A stretch of 64,000 nucleotides of DNA. Origin: Acidimicrobiales bacterium. GTDB lineage: Bacteria; Actinomycetota; Acidimicrobiia; Acidimicrobiales; UBA8190. Below, one piece after another: positions 25,272 to 34,305 of the stretch. Numbering within the stretch: the stretch's first letter is position 1; each line of letters starts with the position of its first letter. The translations under genes and the position numbers were made by a program. The stretch is from the NCBI GenBank assembly GCA_035531755.1, contig DATKSK010000071.1, forward strand, positions 1 to 64,000, given 5' to 3'. Under the pieces are notes generated by a model that saw only the letters and a list, made by a program, of their open reading frames with translations, was not told the origin of the DNA and did not search any database.

Positions 25272-26510
25272 TCAGCGGGCCCCGGCCCGCTCCGTCGGGG
25301 AGAACGCCACCGGCAGGTGCTTGACCCCGTTGATGAAGTTCGACTGGAGCCGCTCCACGTCGCCGTCGACGTGGATGTCCGGCAGGCGGTCGAGCAGGTG
25401 CTCGAACATCACGACGATCTCCATGCGGGCCAGGTTGGCGCCCAGGCAGAAGTGCGGTCCCCCGCCTCCGAACGCCATGTGGGGATTGGGCTTGCGGCCG
25501 ATGTCGAAGCGGTCGGGGTCTTCGAACACCGCTTCGTCCCGGTTGGCCGAGACGTGGAAGAAGACGACCTTGTCGCCCTCGTTGATCCGCTCGCCGCCGA
25601 GCTCGACGTCCTGCGTGGCCTGGCGCCGGAAGTTCATGACGGGCGTGACGAACCGGAGCATCTCCTCGACGGCCGAGGGCAACAGCGAGCGGTCCTCGCG
25701 CAGGCGCGCCCACTGGTCGGGGAACTGGGAGAACGCCACCATCGCGCCCGACATGAGGTTGCGCGTGGTCTCGTTGCCGGCCACCGCCAACAGCATGAAG
25801 AACAGGTCGAGCTCGAGCTCCGACAGCTGCTCACCCTCCAGCTCGACCTGCGTGAGCACGCTCATCAGGTCGTTGCGGGGGTCGAGCCGCTTCTGCTCGT
25901 AGAGCGCGGCCGCATACCCGAAGAGCTCGGCGGCCGCCAGCGCCGCGTTCTCCTCGGCCACGACCTCCTGTCCCTGGTACTCGGCGTCCTCACGGCCGAT
26001 CATCCGGTTGGACCAGTCGAACATCTTCATCCGGTCCTCGGGCGGCACACCGAGGAGCTCCGCCAGGACGACGAGCGGGAGCTCGGCGGCGACGTCGATG
26101 ACGAAGTCGGCCGAGCCCGCCTCGCACACCCGGTCGATGATCTCGTCGGCGACACCGTGGATGCGCTGCTCGAGCTCCCCGATCATCCGCGGTGTGAAGC
26201 CCTTGTTCACGAGCCGCCGGTAGCGCGTGTGCAGGGGCGGGTCCATGGTCACCATCATCAGGCGCTGCTGCTCGAGCTGCTCCTCGGGGGTCTCCCACAA
26301 GAAGGTGCCCTTGCGGTACGACGAGAAGCGCTGCGCGTCCCGGTTGACCGTCACGCAGTCCTCGTGGCGGGTGATGGCCCAGAACCCCGGGCCGTCGGCC
26401 TCCTCGTGCCAGTAGGCGGGCGCATTCCGGCGCAGGTGGGCGAACCACTCGTAGGGCACCCCGTCGACGAAGTTGCGCGAGTCGGTCAGGTCTATCGGGG
26501 CGAGCTCCAT
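25272..26510 (-). CDS. Cytochrome P450 (CYP124/125/142-like)
   Basis: A soluble bacterial P450 of 412 aa. The heme loop FGGGGPHFCLGANLAR has the axial Cys, the I-helix has AGNETTRN, the K-helix has EEMLRF, and FHVSANRDEAVFEDPDRFDIGR follows. These are typical of actinobacterial P450s of the CYP124/125/142 group that hydroxylate sterol side chains or branched lipids. The start MELAPIDLTDSRNF at 26510 lies 15 bases after a long palindrome. With the sterol desaturase-like gene downstream, a role in sterol or terpenoid oxidation is likely; the exact substrate is unknown. Confidence 0.92.
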   Translation of the reverse strand: MELAPIDLTDSRNFVDGVPYEWFAHLRRNAPAYWHEEADGPGFWAITRHEDCVTVNRDAQRFSSYRKGTFLWETPEEQLEQQRLMMVTMDPPLHTRYRRLVNKGFTPRMIGELEQRIHGVADEIIDRVCEAGSADFVIDVAAELPLVVLAELLGVPPEDRMKMFDWSNRMIGREDAEYQGQEVVAEENAALAAAELFGYAAALYEQKRLDPRNDLMSVLTQVELEGEQLSELELDLFFMLLAVAGNETTRNLMSGAMVAFSQFPDQWARLREDRSLLPSAVEEMLRFVTPVMNFRRQATQDVELGGERINEGDKVVFFHVSANRDEAVFEDPDRFDIGRKPNPHMAFGGGGPHFCLGANLARMEIVVMFEHLLDRLPDIHVDGDVERLQSNFINGVKHLPVAFSPTERAGAR

Positions 26511-26524
26511 GGGGCGGACGTACC

Positions 26525-26558
26525 TCCAGTGAATCGGACAGTTGTCCGATTCACTGGA
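26525..26558. promoter_or_regulatory. TetR-type operator upstream of the P450
   Basis: TCCAGTGAATCGGACA and TGTCCGATTCACTGGA are perfect 16-bp arms around a 2-base centre. It ends 15 bases before the P450 start codon, where a bound repressor would block transcription. The adjacent TetR gene is the probable regulator. Confidence 0.85.
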
Positions 26559-26779
26559 TCATATGTCCAGACCGGTGGCGGATCAACGCCCCCGGGGGAT
26601 GCTGGACAACGGGGCACCCTGCGGCGACAGTGGCGCGTCATGGTCACGCGGGCGCATCCGGGCGGGCCGGGCCAGGGCGGGGCGCCCGCGACCGGGGACC
26701 TCCCGGGCCCCATGGCACCCGCCGGCCGCCAGGTCCCGGGGGCACCCCCGACCGGCCGCAGCCCGGGGGCCGGGCCCTC

Positions 26780-28000
26780 GTGACCGGGCACATCCTGGGC
26801 ATCGTCGCCCTGGTGGCCGTGGTCGGCGCCGGGGGCACCGTGTGGGTCCTGGTCCGGGACGACCACGGCCGCTCCCGGGAGTCGAGCGCCTTTGTGCTGC
26901 GGTGGCTCGGCGCCTCGAGTGCCGTCGTCGTCCTGGTCACGACGATGTTCCTGCGACCGTGGTACTGGGACGTGGCCATCGCGGGGGCCGTCGCCGCCGG
27001 ACTGGCGGGCGTCCACCGCCTCCTGGCCGTGCTCGTGCAGCGCCCCTCCCCGGCCGGATGGCGGTCCATCGCTGCCGCCATGGCCTCGGTGGTCGTCGGG
27101 TCGGGGCTCGTCACGCTGGGCGGCGCCTCCGTGGTCGTCGACGGGGCGGCGCTCGCCGGGGGACGGCCGGCCCCGGCGGCGCATGCCGGGCAGGTCCTCG
27201 ACCGGCCCGTGCTCTACCAGGTGTTCTGGGGCCCGGTCTGGGACAGCACCCCGGGGCCCCCGGCCCTGGCGCAGGCGGTGGCGTTCCAGCGGGGGCTGCC
27301 CACGTCTCGCTGGGGCGCGGCCGTCGTCCATGCCGGCTTCGGCGTGCGGGCGTTCGCCGACGGCGGCTGCTGGATCGACCCCGGGCCGCCGACCGAGCCC
27401 GGGGCCGCCTCGAGCACCGCGGTGGGCGTGTTCCCCGACGAGGTCCACCTCGTCCTGGCCGGGCACCGGCACCTGCTCCCCTGCCCCGGCGCACCGGCCG
27501 TCGCCCTTCCGTCGGTCCTCCCCCGCGACGCCCTCGTGGCCCTGTGGCTCGACCCCGCCGTGCCCTACGAGCTCGGCGGCGTCTCGGTCCACGGCTCGGT
27601 GCCATGGGCGGGCCGCCCCGACGGGCTGGCGGTGACAGGGCTCAGCGGCGGCTTCGCCTCCTGGGGCCTGTCCTCCTGCCGGGCCCGGCCGGCCTGTCGG
27701 GCGGTGCCGGCGTACGTGTCGCCCGCGTACGCCCTGTCGCACGAGGTGGTGGAGGCCACCGTGAACCCCTACGGCCGCGGCTGGTTCGCCGACGTGCCCC
27801 TGCAATGGGCGGCTCGCTACGTCCTGGCCCATGGCCCCACGTCGATGCTCGGGGCCCTGCCGGCGTTCGAGGGCGAGGTCGCCGACCTGTGCGAACCGGG
27901 CCAGCCCGACGCCCCGCGCCCGGGCTCGTCGGGGACGGGCACGGCGCACGCCCCCACCCTGGCCTCCTTCTACCGTCCCGGCGGCGGGTGCACGACGTGA
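26780..28000 (+). CDS. Membrane-anchored putative metalloprotein with HEVVEA motif
   Basis: Three N-terminal hydrophobic spans (ILGIVALVAVVGAGGTVWVL, AVVVLVTTMFL, VVVGSGLVTLGGASVVV) precede a large extracytoplasmic domain. ALSHEVVEATVNPYGRGW resembles the SHExxEAxTDP motif of secreted zinc-protease-like proteins of unknown role. Cys pairs (GGCWIDPG/LLPCPGAP, SSCRARPACRA) suggest disulfides. GTG 26780 was chosen because the first span starts directly after it. 406 aa. The GT87-like gene overlaps its end (GTGA), so they form a unit. Enzyme activity is unproven. Confidence 0.7.
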   Translation: MTGHILGIVALVAVVGAGGTVWVLVRDDHGRSRESSAFVLRWLGASSAVVVLVTTMFLRPWYWDVAIAGAVAAGLAGVHRLLAVLVQRPSPAGWRSIAAAMASVVVGSGLVTLGGASVVVDGAALAGGRPAPAAHAGQVLDRPVLYQVFWGPVWDSTPGPPALAQAVAFQRGLPTSRWGAAVVHAGFGVRAFADGGCWIDPGPPTEPGAASSTAVGVFPDEVHLVLAGHRHLLPCPGAPAVALPSVLPRDALVALWLDPAVPYELGGVSVHGSVPWAGRPDGLAVTGLSGGFASWGLSSCRARPACRAVPAYVSPAYALSHEVVEATVNPYGRGWFADVPLQWAARYVLAHGPTSMLGALPAFEGEVADLCEPGQPDAPRPGSSGTGTAHAPTLASFYRPGGGCTT

Positions 28001-29316
28001 CCCCGGGCCCGGGCCCGGGCCCGGCCCCGAAACCGGCCCCGGCACCGGCACCGACACCGGCACCGGCACCGGCGTCGGTGTCCACCGCGCCCGGGCGGCG
28101 GGAGCGGCTCGTCGCGGCCGGGCGCGACCTCGTCGAGCGGGGTCGGCCGGTGGTGCTGCCGACCCTCGTGCTGTGGTTCCTCGCCGCCGTCGTGACGACC
28201 GTGTACCTCCATCCCTTCGACGTGACGGAGTACGAGCGCTACGCCCATGCCGCCCTGCGCGCCCCGCTCCTGCACCGTCTGCCGGCCGAGTACCCCGCGC
28301 CCGCGCTCGTGGTCTTCCTCGCCCCCCTGCTCCTCCCCGTGGCCTACCCGTGGGCGTTCGCGTTGTTGGCCGGCGTCACCCTCCTCGTCCTGGCGACGGG
28401 CTACGAGCGATCGGGGATCCCCGGGTGGGACGCCCGCAACGCGGGCCGCCTGATCATCTACCTCGCCATCGGCTCGGTGATGGTCCTCGCCGGGCGCTAC
28501 GACATCTTCGCCACGGCCGCCGCCTTCCTGTCGTTGCGCGCCGCGCGCCGGGACCGGTGGTCGGCGGCGTGGACGTGGAGCACCGTCGGGGTCGCGCTGA
28601 AGCTCTTCCCCGCGGCGTTCTGGCCCGTGTTCCTCATCGCCGAGTGGCGCACGACGGGGCGGGTACCGGCGCGCCGGCTGTGGTGGGTGGCCGGATCGGC
28701 GGTGCTCGTGGCCGGCGTCCCCGCCCTCCTCGACCGCGGCGCGGTCCTGAACGTCGTGCACTACTACCTGCACCGCCCCACCGAGATGGGGAGCCTGCCG
28801 GCAGGGCTGTCGGTGCTCCTCGACTGGCACGGCACGTCCTGGGTGGCCAGCTTCCACAGCGTCAACGTGGTCAGCTCGGTCACCGCAGGCCTCGGCACCG
28901 CTCTCGAGCTCGCCGCGCTCGCCGGGTGCCTGTGGACGTGGTGGGCGCAGGCGCGCGGCCGCCTCCCCCTGGAAGCTGCCTGCCTGGCCACCCTGACGCT
29001 GGCGGTGCTCGGGTCGAAGGTCCTGTCGGTGCAGTACCTCATCTGGCTGATGCCGCTGTGGGCGCTGTACCGGCTCCGGGTGTCATGGCTCCTGGCGTCG
29101 GCCGCCAACCTCGTCGTGTTCCCCTACGTCGCTTCGGCGACGCATTTCGGCTACGTCCCGGGCCACGCCTTCGCCGTCAGCCTGACGCTCACCTTCTTCG
29201 CCCGCGACCTGCTCGTCGTGGCCGGCACCGGGGCATGGCTGCGATCGGTGCGTGCCGACCCGCGGCCCGGCACGCCGGGTGCGCGGGGCACGCCGGGTGC
29301 GTCGAGACATCGCTAG
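27997..29316 (+). CDS. GT87-like polyprenol-phosphate mannosyltransferase
   Basis: About ten membrane spans, with an early acidic loop HPFDVTEYERYAHAAL after the first span, as in GT-C transferases. Further motifs are AGRYDIFATAAAFLSL, ALKLFPAAFWPVFL and KVLSVQYLIWLMPL, found in GT87 (DUF2029) enzymes that use polyprenol-phosphate sugars outside the membrane. The N-terminus carries a Pro/Ala/Gly stretch from short DNA repeats (8005-type low complexity at about 28003-28080). 439 aa. It overlaps the HEVVEA gene upstream and converges on a TadE-like gene (TAG/CTA overlap). It could glycosylate envelope or pilus components. Confidence 0.8.
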   Translation: MTPGPGPGPAPKPAPAPAPTPAPAPASVSTAPGRRERLVAAGRDLVERGRPVVLPTLVLWFLAAVVTTVYLHPFDVTEYERYAHAALRAPLLHRLPAEYPAPALVVFLAPLLLPVAYPWAFALLAGVTLLVLATGYERSGIPGWDARNAGRLIIYLAIGSVMVLAGRYDIFATAAAFLSLRAARRDRWSAAWTWSTVGVALKLFPAAFWPVFLIAEWRTTGRVPARRLWWVAGSAVLVAGVPALLDRGAVLNVVHYYLHRPTEMGSLPAGLSVLLDWHGTSWVASFHSVNVVSSVTAGLGTALELAALAGCLWTWWAQARGRLPLEAACLATLTLAVLGSKVLSVQYLIWLMPLWALYRLRVSWLLASAANLVVFPYVASATHFGYVPGHAFAVSLTLTFFARDLLVVAGTGAWLRSVRADPRPGTPGARGTPGASRHR

Positions 29317-29858
29317 GGGCTGAGTACCGGCACCTGGCTGTTCGCCGACATGCTGTAGGTAATGCCGAGGGGCTCGGCGATGCCCTTGGTGCTGAACGCC
29401 AGCGCCACGGCGGTGCTGGTCGGGGCGGCGCACGTCCCACCGCACGTGACCGTGATGTTGACGTCGCCCACGATCGCCGGGGACTGGGTCAGCTGCGTGG
29501 CGGTGCTGCTCGTGGCGCACAACGGTGCGGGGTTGACCTTGAGGAGCGGTGCGTTGCCCGCCACCGCCCTCTCTATCGGCAGGGGCAGACCGGACTCGCA
29601 GTACATCCCGGTGGTCGACCCGACCGCCCACGCCGCGTTGGTCGGGCCGAGCGCCACGAGCGACGTCTCGATCGAGGCGGCACGCGCCCCCGCGGTGGCA
29701 CCATCGTGCAACGCCGAGTTCTGGTAGGCGAGGTAGCAGCCCGCGATGATCCCGAGGATCAGCATGAAGGCGATCGGCGCGACGAGGGCGAACTCGACGA
29801 GCGTGGCACCACCTTCGTCGCGCCGTCGGGCCCGGATGTGGCGGTGGAGTCGCATCAT
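29313..29858 (-). CDS. TadE-like pseudopilin
   Basis: Short basic N-terminus, then a class III prepilin-like segment DEGGATLVEFALVAPIAFML with the Glu five residues after Gly, and one long hydrophobic helix (IAFMLILGIIAGCYLAYQNS). The remaining about 110 residues are extracellular with paired Cys (YCESG, LCATS, TCGGTC). TadE-like proteins are minor pilins of Tad (Flp) pili. Starts at ATG 29858, overlapping the end of the TadG-like gene, so the minus-strand pilus genes are cotranslated. 181 aa. Confidence 0.85.
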   Translation of the reverse strand: MMRLHRHIRARRRDEGGATLVEFALVAPIAFMLILGIIAGCYLAYQNSALHDGATAGARAASIETSLVALGPTNAAWAVGSTTGMYCESGLPLPIERAVAGNAPLLKVNPAPLCATSSTATQLTQSPAIVGDVNITVTCGGTCAAPTSTAVALAFSTKGIAEPLGITYSMSANSQVPVLSP

Positions 29859-31744
29859 CCGATGAGCGACAGCTTGCCGCCGCCGGGCAGGGTGTAGGGC
29901 TCGCCCAGGATCGTGATGGTCGTCGCCCCGTCGGTGTTGAAGTCGTCGACGATGGCGGTGCCGGTGATCTTGACCGAGCCGGCCGAGGGTGTGGGCGCCG
30001 CGGGCCCGGTCCACCCGGTCCCGTAGCCGGTCTGCAAGGTGCCGCCGGCGTAGAAGGGCACGCCGCCGACCCTTCCGTCCCAGTAATCGAGGGGGGCGTT
30101 CTGCCCGTAGTTCGACAGCGAAGCGTTGTACACCACGCCCGTGAGGTCGATGTTGGCAGCGTCACCCGCTCCGGCGTCGAACCCGTAGTTGGCCTGGGTG
30201 TTGGGGTCCTGGTAGAAGACCAGGCCCGCCGAGCCGTTGCTGCCCGCGTAGGGCCCCGTGATCGGCCCGCTCAGGGTGACCGTGGTGTTCGGCCCACCGC
30301 CGACCATGAGGGAGAAGTTGTTGCCCGTCCCCCAGATGTTGGGGTCCTGGTTGATGGGCGAGTCGGTGTACGCCACGACCCCGTAGGTCGTCGGGCTGGT
30401 CCCACCGCACACGTTGGACGTCACTTCGGACTGCCCCCCGTTGACGGCACTCGCCATGGTGAGCGCCGGCAGGCACGGTGCGCCGTTGCCGGGCGCCGTC
30501 GTACCGTTGAGCGTGTTGCCACCCATGGGATACGGCTGCTCGGTGGCGATCACGACGTTGGATCCCGTCACGGCGTTGCCGGGTGCGGGGTTGATCCACA
30601 GCCCCTGGTCGAAGCGGTAGATGCCGGGATACGCGCCCTCGCCCGAGTACCCGGAGCAGTCCGCGAAATGGGGGGAGCCCGTGAGCTCGACCGGGTTGGT
30701 GTACTCACCGGGAAGCAGCTGCGATGCCGTGCGCGACACGCTCGAGTAGACCTGCATGCCCATCCCCGGACAGGCGATGTTGGCGCCACCGAGCGGGTTG
30801 GCGGGAGCGCCGGATCCCGTCAGAGGGTCGGTGATCTGGGCCTTCGAGTTGTCGATGGCGTTGTACGCGACCTTCACCGATCCCTCCGAGCACGGAGGCT
30901 CGACCAACGGGGACGGGTTCGGCGGGTTGCCACCTTGGTACGTGGGGCCACCGGTGGCACTCCCGGGCATGGGCGGGGAGCCGTTGAAGCACCAATCGAG
31001 CGGCCACAGATGCTGGCCGTTGAAGGTGCCGCCGTTGCTGTCGATGGTGCCGAAGACGTACAGGTTGCTGTTGGCCTTGGCGTCGACGGCGTCGTCCCAT
31101 TCCACGCCGCCCGACGACGAGGTCCACGGCTGGTTCTTCACGTTGGTGTTGAGGAAGATGTTGCCTGAGACGACGAAGTTACCGGTGCCACCGCCCAGGA
31201 CCTCGTGCGGCCCCACCTCGTTGAGGGCCACGATCCCGATGGGCGTACCTTGCTGAGACGTGGAGACCGAGCCCGATGCGTACCCCTTCAACTGGTGGAC
31301 TCCGAAGATCCCGGCGAAGAAGGGGGCCCACACCGGTGCGGCGCTGATACTCACGCCACAGGCGCCCGGCGGGGGCTGCGTCGAGTACGTGCTCGCCGTG
31401 AACGTGGAGCCGGGAATCGCCTGCCCGTTGGCGTAGAGAAACTGTGCGTTCCAGTTGGTCCCGACACCGGCGTCGTTGTCGTCGACCAAGCGCTGGATGA
31501 TCGCCGCGATCTGCTGCGTGGAAGGGACGGCCGTCCCGTTGCAGTACGTGGAACTGTCGAGCTGCTGGGCGGCGGCGAAGGCAGCGAGGTCGGTGGCGTT
31601 CTGGGCCCGGCGGTTCTGGACGAACCCGAAGCTACCGTCCACGGCGATCGCCGCGATCCCCACCAGCACGACCATGGCGATGGCGAAGATCACCAGGATG
31701 GCGCCGCTCTCGCCGTCCGCCCGCTCGGGAGCGATGCGCTTCAT
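29855..31744 (-). CDS. TadG-like pilus assembly protein
   Basis: The N-terminus MKRIAPERADGESGAILVIF continues as AMVVLVGIAAIAVDGSFGFVQNRRAQNATDLAA, the TadG (Flp pilus) motif where the hydrophobic helix is followed by RxAQNxxDxAA. The other about 550 residues are an extracellular Gly/Asn/Thr/Pro-rich domain with several Cys and beta-strand character, longer than a typical TadG tail and without a clear VWA MIDAS. Located between two TadE-like genes with overlapping ends. Probably a minor pilin or anchoring protein. 629 aa. Confidence 0.85.
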   Translation of the reverse strand: MKRIAPERADGESGAILVIFAIAMVVLVGIAAIAVDGSFGFVQNRRAQNATDLAAFAAAQQLDSSTYCNGTAVPSTQQIAAIIQRLVDDNDAGVGTNWNAQFLYANGQAIPGSTFTASTYSTQPPPGACGVSISAAPVWAPFFAGIFGVHQLKGYASGSVSTSQQGTPIGIVALNEVGPHEVLGGGTGNFVVSGNIFLNTNVKNQPWTSSSGGVEWDDAVDAKANSNLYVFGTIDSNGGTFNGQHLWPLDWCFNGSPPMPGSATGGPTYQGGNPPNPSPLVEPPCSEGSVKVAYNAIDNSKAQITDPLTGSGAPANPLGGANIACPGMGMQVYSSVSRTASQLLPGEYTNPVELTGSPHFADCSGYSGEGAYPGIYRFDQGLWINPAPGNAVTGSNVVIATEQPYPMGGNTLNGTTAPGNGAPCLPALTMASAVNGGQSEVTSNVCGGTSPTTYGVVAYTDSPINQDPNIWGTGNNFSLMVGGGPNTTVTLSGPITGPYAGSNGSAGLVFYQDPNTQANYGFDAGAGDAANIDLTGVVYNASLSNYGQNAPLDYWDGRVGGVPFYAGGTLQTGYGTGWTGPAAPTPSAGSVKITGTAIVDDFNTDGATTITILGEPYTLPGGGKLSLIG

Positions 31745-32241
31745 GAATACCTCGCAGTTGCGTGGGCGCTGACGCCGATGTTCTTCGCGATGGGAACCAG
31801 CGTGACCGACACCCGAGAGATGGTGACCGTGACCTCGTTGATCGTCACTCCACCCGTGGTGCTGGTCGTCTCCGACATGCTCACGTAGCCGTCGGCGGCG
31901 CGGTTGGTGTTCTGGTAGAGGTTGGTGGCGCCTTCTTCCTGGTTGACGGCCGTCGTGGCGTCGTTCCAGGCGGTCTGCGTCTGGGTCGGGTGGGCGGCCA
32001 GGTCGCTGGCGGCCTGGATGGCGCCGGCGCGCGCCGCGCTGGTGAGGCGGATCGTGAGCTGCAACCCGCTCCAGCCGTTGAAGGCGACGCCCATGAGCAG
32101 TGCCACCACCGGCAGCACCAGAACGAACTCGATGAGTGCCTGACCTGCTTCGTCACGGCCGCGGCGGCGCCTGTCGGGCGCCGGCGCAGCGTGGACCGGA
32201 CCGAGGCCGCCGGGCTCCGGGCTGTCAGGGCGTCGGTGCAC
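31741..32241 (-). CDS. TadE-like pseudopilin
   Basis: GTG 32241 overlaps the upstream CpaB-like gene by 17 bases. The leader RRRRGRDEAGQALIEFVLVL has the Gly/Glu+5 prepilin signature, followed by PVVALLMGVAFNGWSGLQLT. The rest is a short extracellular domain with Thr/Val-rich strands (VSMSETTSTTGGVTINEVTV). 166 aa, normal for TadE. It sits in an operon with TadG- and CpaB-like genes. No prepilin peptidase gene is seen in the window. Confidence 0.84.
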   Translation of the reverse strand: MHRRPDSPEPGGLGPVHAAPAPDRRRRGRDEAGQALIEFVLVLPVVALLMGVAFNGWSGLQLTIRLTSAARAGAIQAASDLAAHPTQTQTAWNDATTAVNQEEGATNLYQNTNRAADGYVSMSETTSTTGGVTINEVTVTISRVSVTLVPIAKNIGVSAHATARYS

Positions 32242-33109
32242 CGGGTCCTCCACCCTGACTCGGCGGCGTCGCCTTGTGGAGGGTCGTGGTCGTGGTCGTG
32301 ACGGCCGGCGAGCCCGTGGCCGCCCCGGGGACGATGCCCGAGCCGGGGATCGTGATCGTCGACTCCGATGCCGGTGCATTGCCGGGCGCGTCGAGCGCGA
32401 GGTACACCCCCGGGACCACTCCCCCGCTGTCACTCTTGGCCGGCGCGATGTGCGCGGCGGCCGCCGGAGAGACGGCGAAGGTGATGAGCTCGGTGGCGGC
32501 GGCGACGGCGTTCGCCTGACTCTCGGATCCGGACGGGGCCGTGGCCGTCGTCCGGACCGCGCCCGCGGCCACACCCGGAGGCGGCTGGAGCGCGGTGCCG
32601 ACGGCCAGGACCGCGACCGATCGGTACAGGGTGGCCTCCTGGGCGCCGGGGAGGTCGAGGAGGATGTCCACCCTGTCCCCGGGCTGGATCAGTCCGGCCA
32701 CGCCCTGGGCCTGGGAGACCGACACCGTGACGGCGACCTCGCCCCGGGGCAGCAAGCCGGCGGCGGCGCCTGGATTGTCGGCGGCGGACACGAACATCCC
32801 ACCGACGACGACTTCGCCCGTGGGCAGGTCCGAGCCCGCCACCCGCGCAGCGATGGCGGACAGGTCGGTCACCGCTCCGACCGGTACGAACTGGCTCGGC
32901 ATCTGCGTCTTTTCGAGCAGGCCCTGAGAGGCGGCCGCGGCGCCACTCTCGTCCCGAGGCACGATCCCCTTCAGGACGTACACGGACTCGAGCTTCGAGT
33001 TCTTGAACGCCTTCTGTTGGGTCGAGGTGGCCTCGCTGTGCGCGGCCGCGCTTGCCACCGCGCCGAAGGCGACGGCGGCGAGAACGGTGAGGCCTCTCCT
33101 GGGCACCAT
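32225..33109 (-). CDS. CpaB/RcpC-like Flp pilus assembly protein (copy 1)
   Basis: One N-terminal hydrophobic segment (LTVLAAVAFGAVASAAAHSE) and a SAF-type domain: KNSKLESVYVLKGIVPRDES, GEVVVGGMFVSAAD, LPRGEVAVTVSVSQAQGVAG, LIQPGDRVDILLDLPG. CpaB helps build the Flp pilus and in Gram-negatives binds peptidoglycan or supports the secretin. The C-terminus is a Thr/Pro tail. 294 aa. It diverges from a second CpaB-like gene (33547) across a 437-base gap, so the pilus locus has two CpaBs. Confidence 0.85.
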   Translation of the reverse strand: MVPRRGLTVLAAVAFGAVASAAAHSEATSTQQKAFKNSKLESVYVLKGIVPRDESGAAAASQGLLEKTQMPSQFVPVGAVTDLSAIAARVAGSDLPTGEVVVGGMFVSAADNPGAAAGLLPRGEVAVTVSVSQAQGVAGLIQPGDRVDILLDLPGAQEATLYRSVAVLAVGTALQPPPGVAAGAVRTTATAPSGSESQANAVAAATELITFAVSPAAAAHIAPAKSDSGGVVPGVYLALDAPGNAPASESTITIPGSGIVPGAATGSPAVTTTTTTLHKATPPSQGGGPGAPTP

Positions 33110-33546
33110 CTTCTCCGTATCTGTTCACGACATGTGGTCCATGGCGTACCGCACCCGTCACTCGGGCACGCCTCGCACCCCGGGTGGCCGGCACCGTGGG
33201 ACCGACAGGTTCTCGACCGGCCGCCCGCTCACGCGAGCCGGGGGACTTTCGCGGCGCCACATCCCCCCAGGGCCTCCGTCGGGACCGGCGATCCCTGTGA
33301 GAAGTATCCCGTTCTCTCCACGTGGGTGGCCATAGGTCCGTCGACCCAAATGCCCGCGAACAACCAGACGACGAGCGGGAGATTGCCAGTAGGACCTGCG
33401 ACTCAATTGGCCCTCACGTCATTGTCAATGGTGCTCGCGGGCGCGCACACTGGGCCTCGACCAGTCCACTGCGGTGGACCTCGACCGGCGCCGACAAAGG
33501 CGGCAGGCCCGATTCTGGCCCGGCGTGCAACGAGGGGGGACGCGGA
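33110..33546. promoter_or_regulatory. Divergent promoter region of the Tad locus
   Basis: No gene fits here. It separates the minus-strand CpaB1-TadE-TadG-TadE unit from the plus-strand CpaB2-CpaE-CpaF-TadB-TadC unit, so it must hold both promoters. GAGGGGGGACGCGGA just before 33547 is a strong ribosome-binding site. I see no clear palindrome. Confidence 0.45.
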
Positions 33547-34302
33547 ATGACACCCAAGCGGACGGTCGTAGTCGCCGTCGCCGTGGCTGTCGGGGTTTTG
33601 GCCTCGGTGCTGAGCTACATCTTTCTGAACGGTGCCCAGCAGCGCGCATATCACAACGCCAAGCTGGTGCCCGCGTACGTCGTCGCCAAGCCCATCCCAC
33701 GCATGCTGACGTGGACCGATGCCGTCAACGGGGGCTACGTCCAGAAGAAGAGCGTCCCCGCCGAGTTCCGCCCGACTGCGGCCGTGACGAGTCTGGCGGC
33801 TCTGCAGGGCAAGGAGGCCGACGCCCCCTTCTCGGTGGGGCAGGTCGTGGTGACCTCCATGTTCGTCAGCCCGATCGCGGCAGCCAACACCTTCTCTCAG
33901 ATCATCCCGGCCGGCAACGTCGCCGTCACGGTGTCTGTCGACCAGGTCCACGGGGTGGCGGGGCTCCCGGTCCCAGGTGACAAGGTCGACCTGCTGATCT
34001 CGGTCAACAACACCGAGAGTCCGCTGCTCCAGAACGTGCCGATCCTGGCCATCGGGCAGAGCACCACCGCCAACACCAACACCAACGCCCAGAACGCCAC
34101 CCAGACGGCCGCCACCACCGCCAACCCGTCGAGCGGACTGTTCACCTTCGCCGTCAGTCCCTCGGACGCCGCTCGCATCGCTCTGGCGGAGCAGCAGGCC
34201 ATGGGCATCTACATGCTGCTCGTCCCACCGGGGAACCCGGTCGTGTCCATCCCGGCGGTCACCCCGGACGGGATCCTCAGCGGCCCGCAGACCTCGAGCT
34301 GA
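33547..34302 (+). CDS. CpaB/RcpC-like Flp pilus assembly protein (copy 2)
   Basis: Signal-anchor (TVVVAVAVAVGVLASVLSYIFL) and the same order of motifs as copy 1: YHNAKLVPAYVVAKPIPRML, QVVVTSMFVSPIAA, IPAGNVAVTVSVDQVHGVAG, LPVPGDKVDLLISVNN, FTFAVSPSDAARIALAEQ. An Asn/Thr linker lies near 180-200. ATG 33547 has a strong GGGGGGA site. 251 aa. It leads the plus-strand Tad genes; CpaE follows after 3 bases. Confidence 0.86.
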   Translation: MTPKRTVVVAVAVAVGVLASVLSYIFLNGAQQRAYHNAKLVPAYVVAKPIPRMLTWTDAVNGGYVQKKSVPAEFRPTAAVTSLAALQGKEADAPFSVGQVVVTSMFVSPIAAANTFSQIIPAGNVAVTVSVDQVHGVAGLPVPGDKVDLLISVNNTESPLLQNVPILAIGQSTTANTNTNAQNATQTAATTANPSSGLFTFAVSPSDAARIALAEQQAMGIYMLLVPPGNPVVSIPAVTPDGILSGPQTSS

Positions 34303-34305
34303 CCG

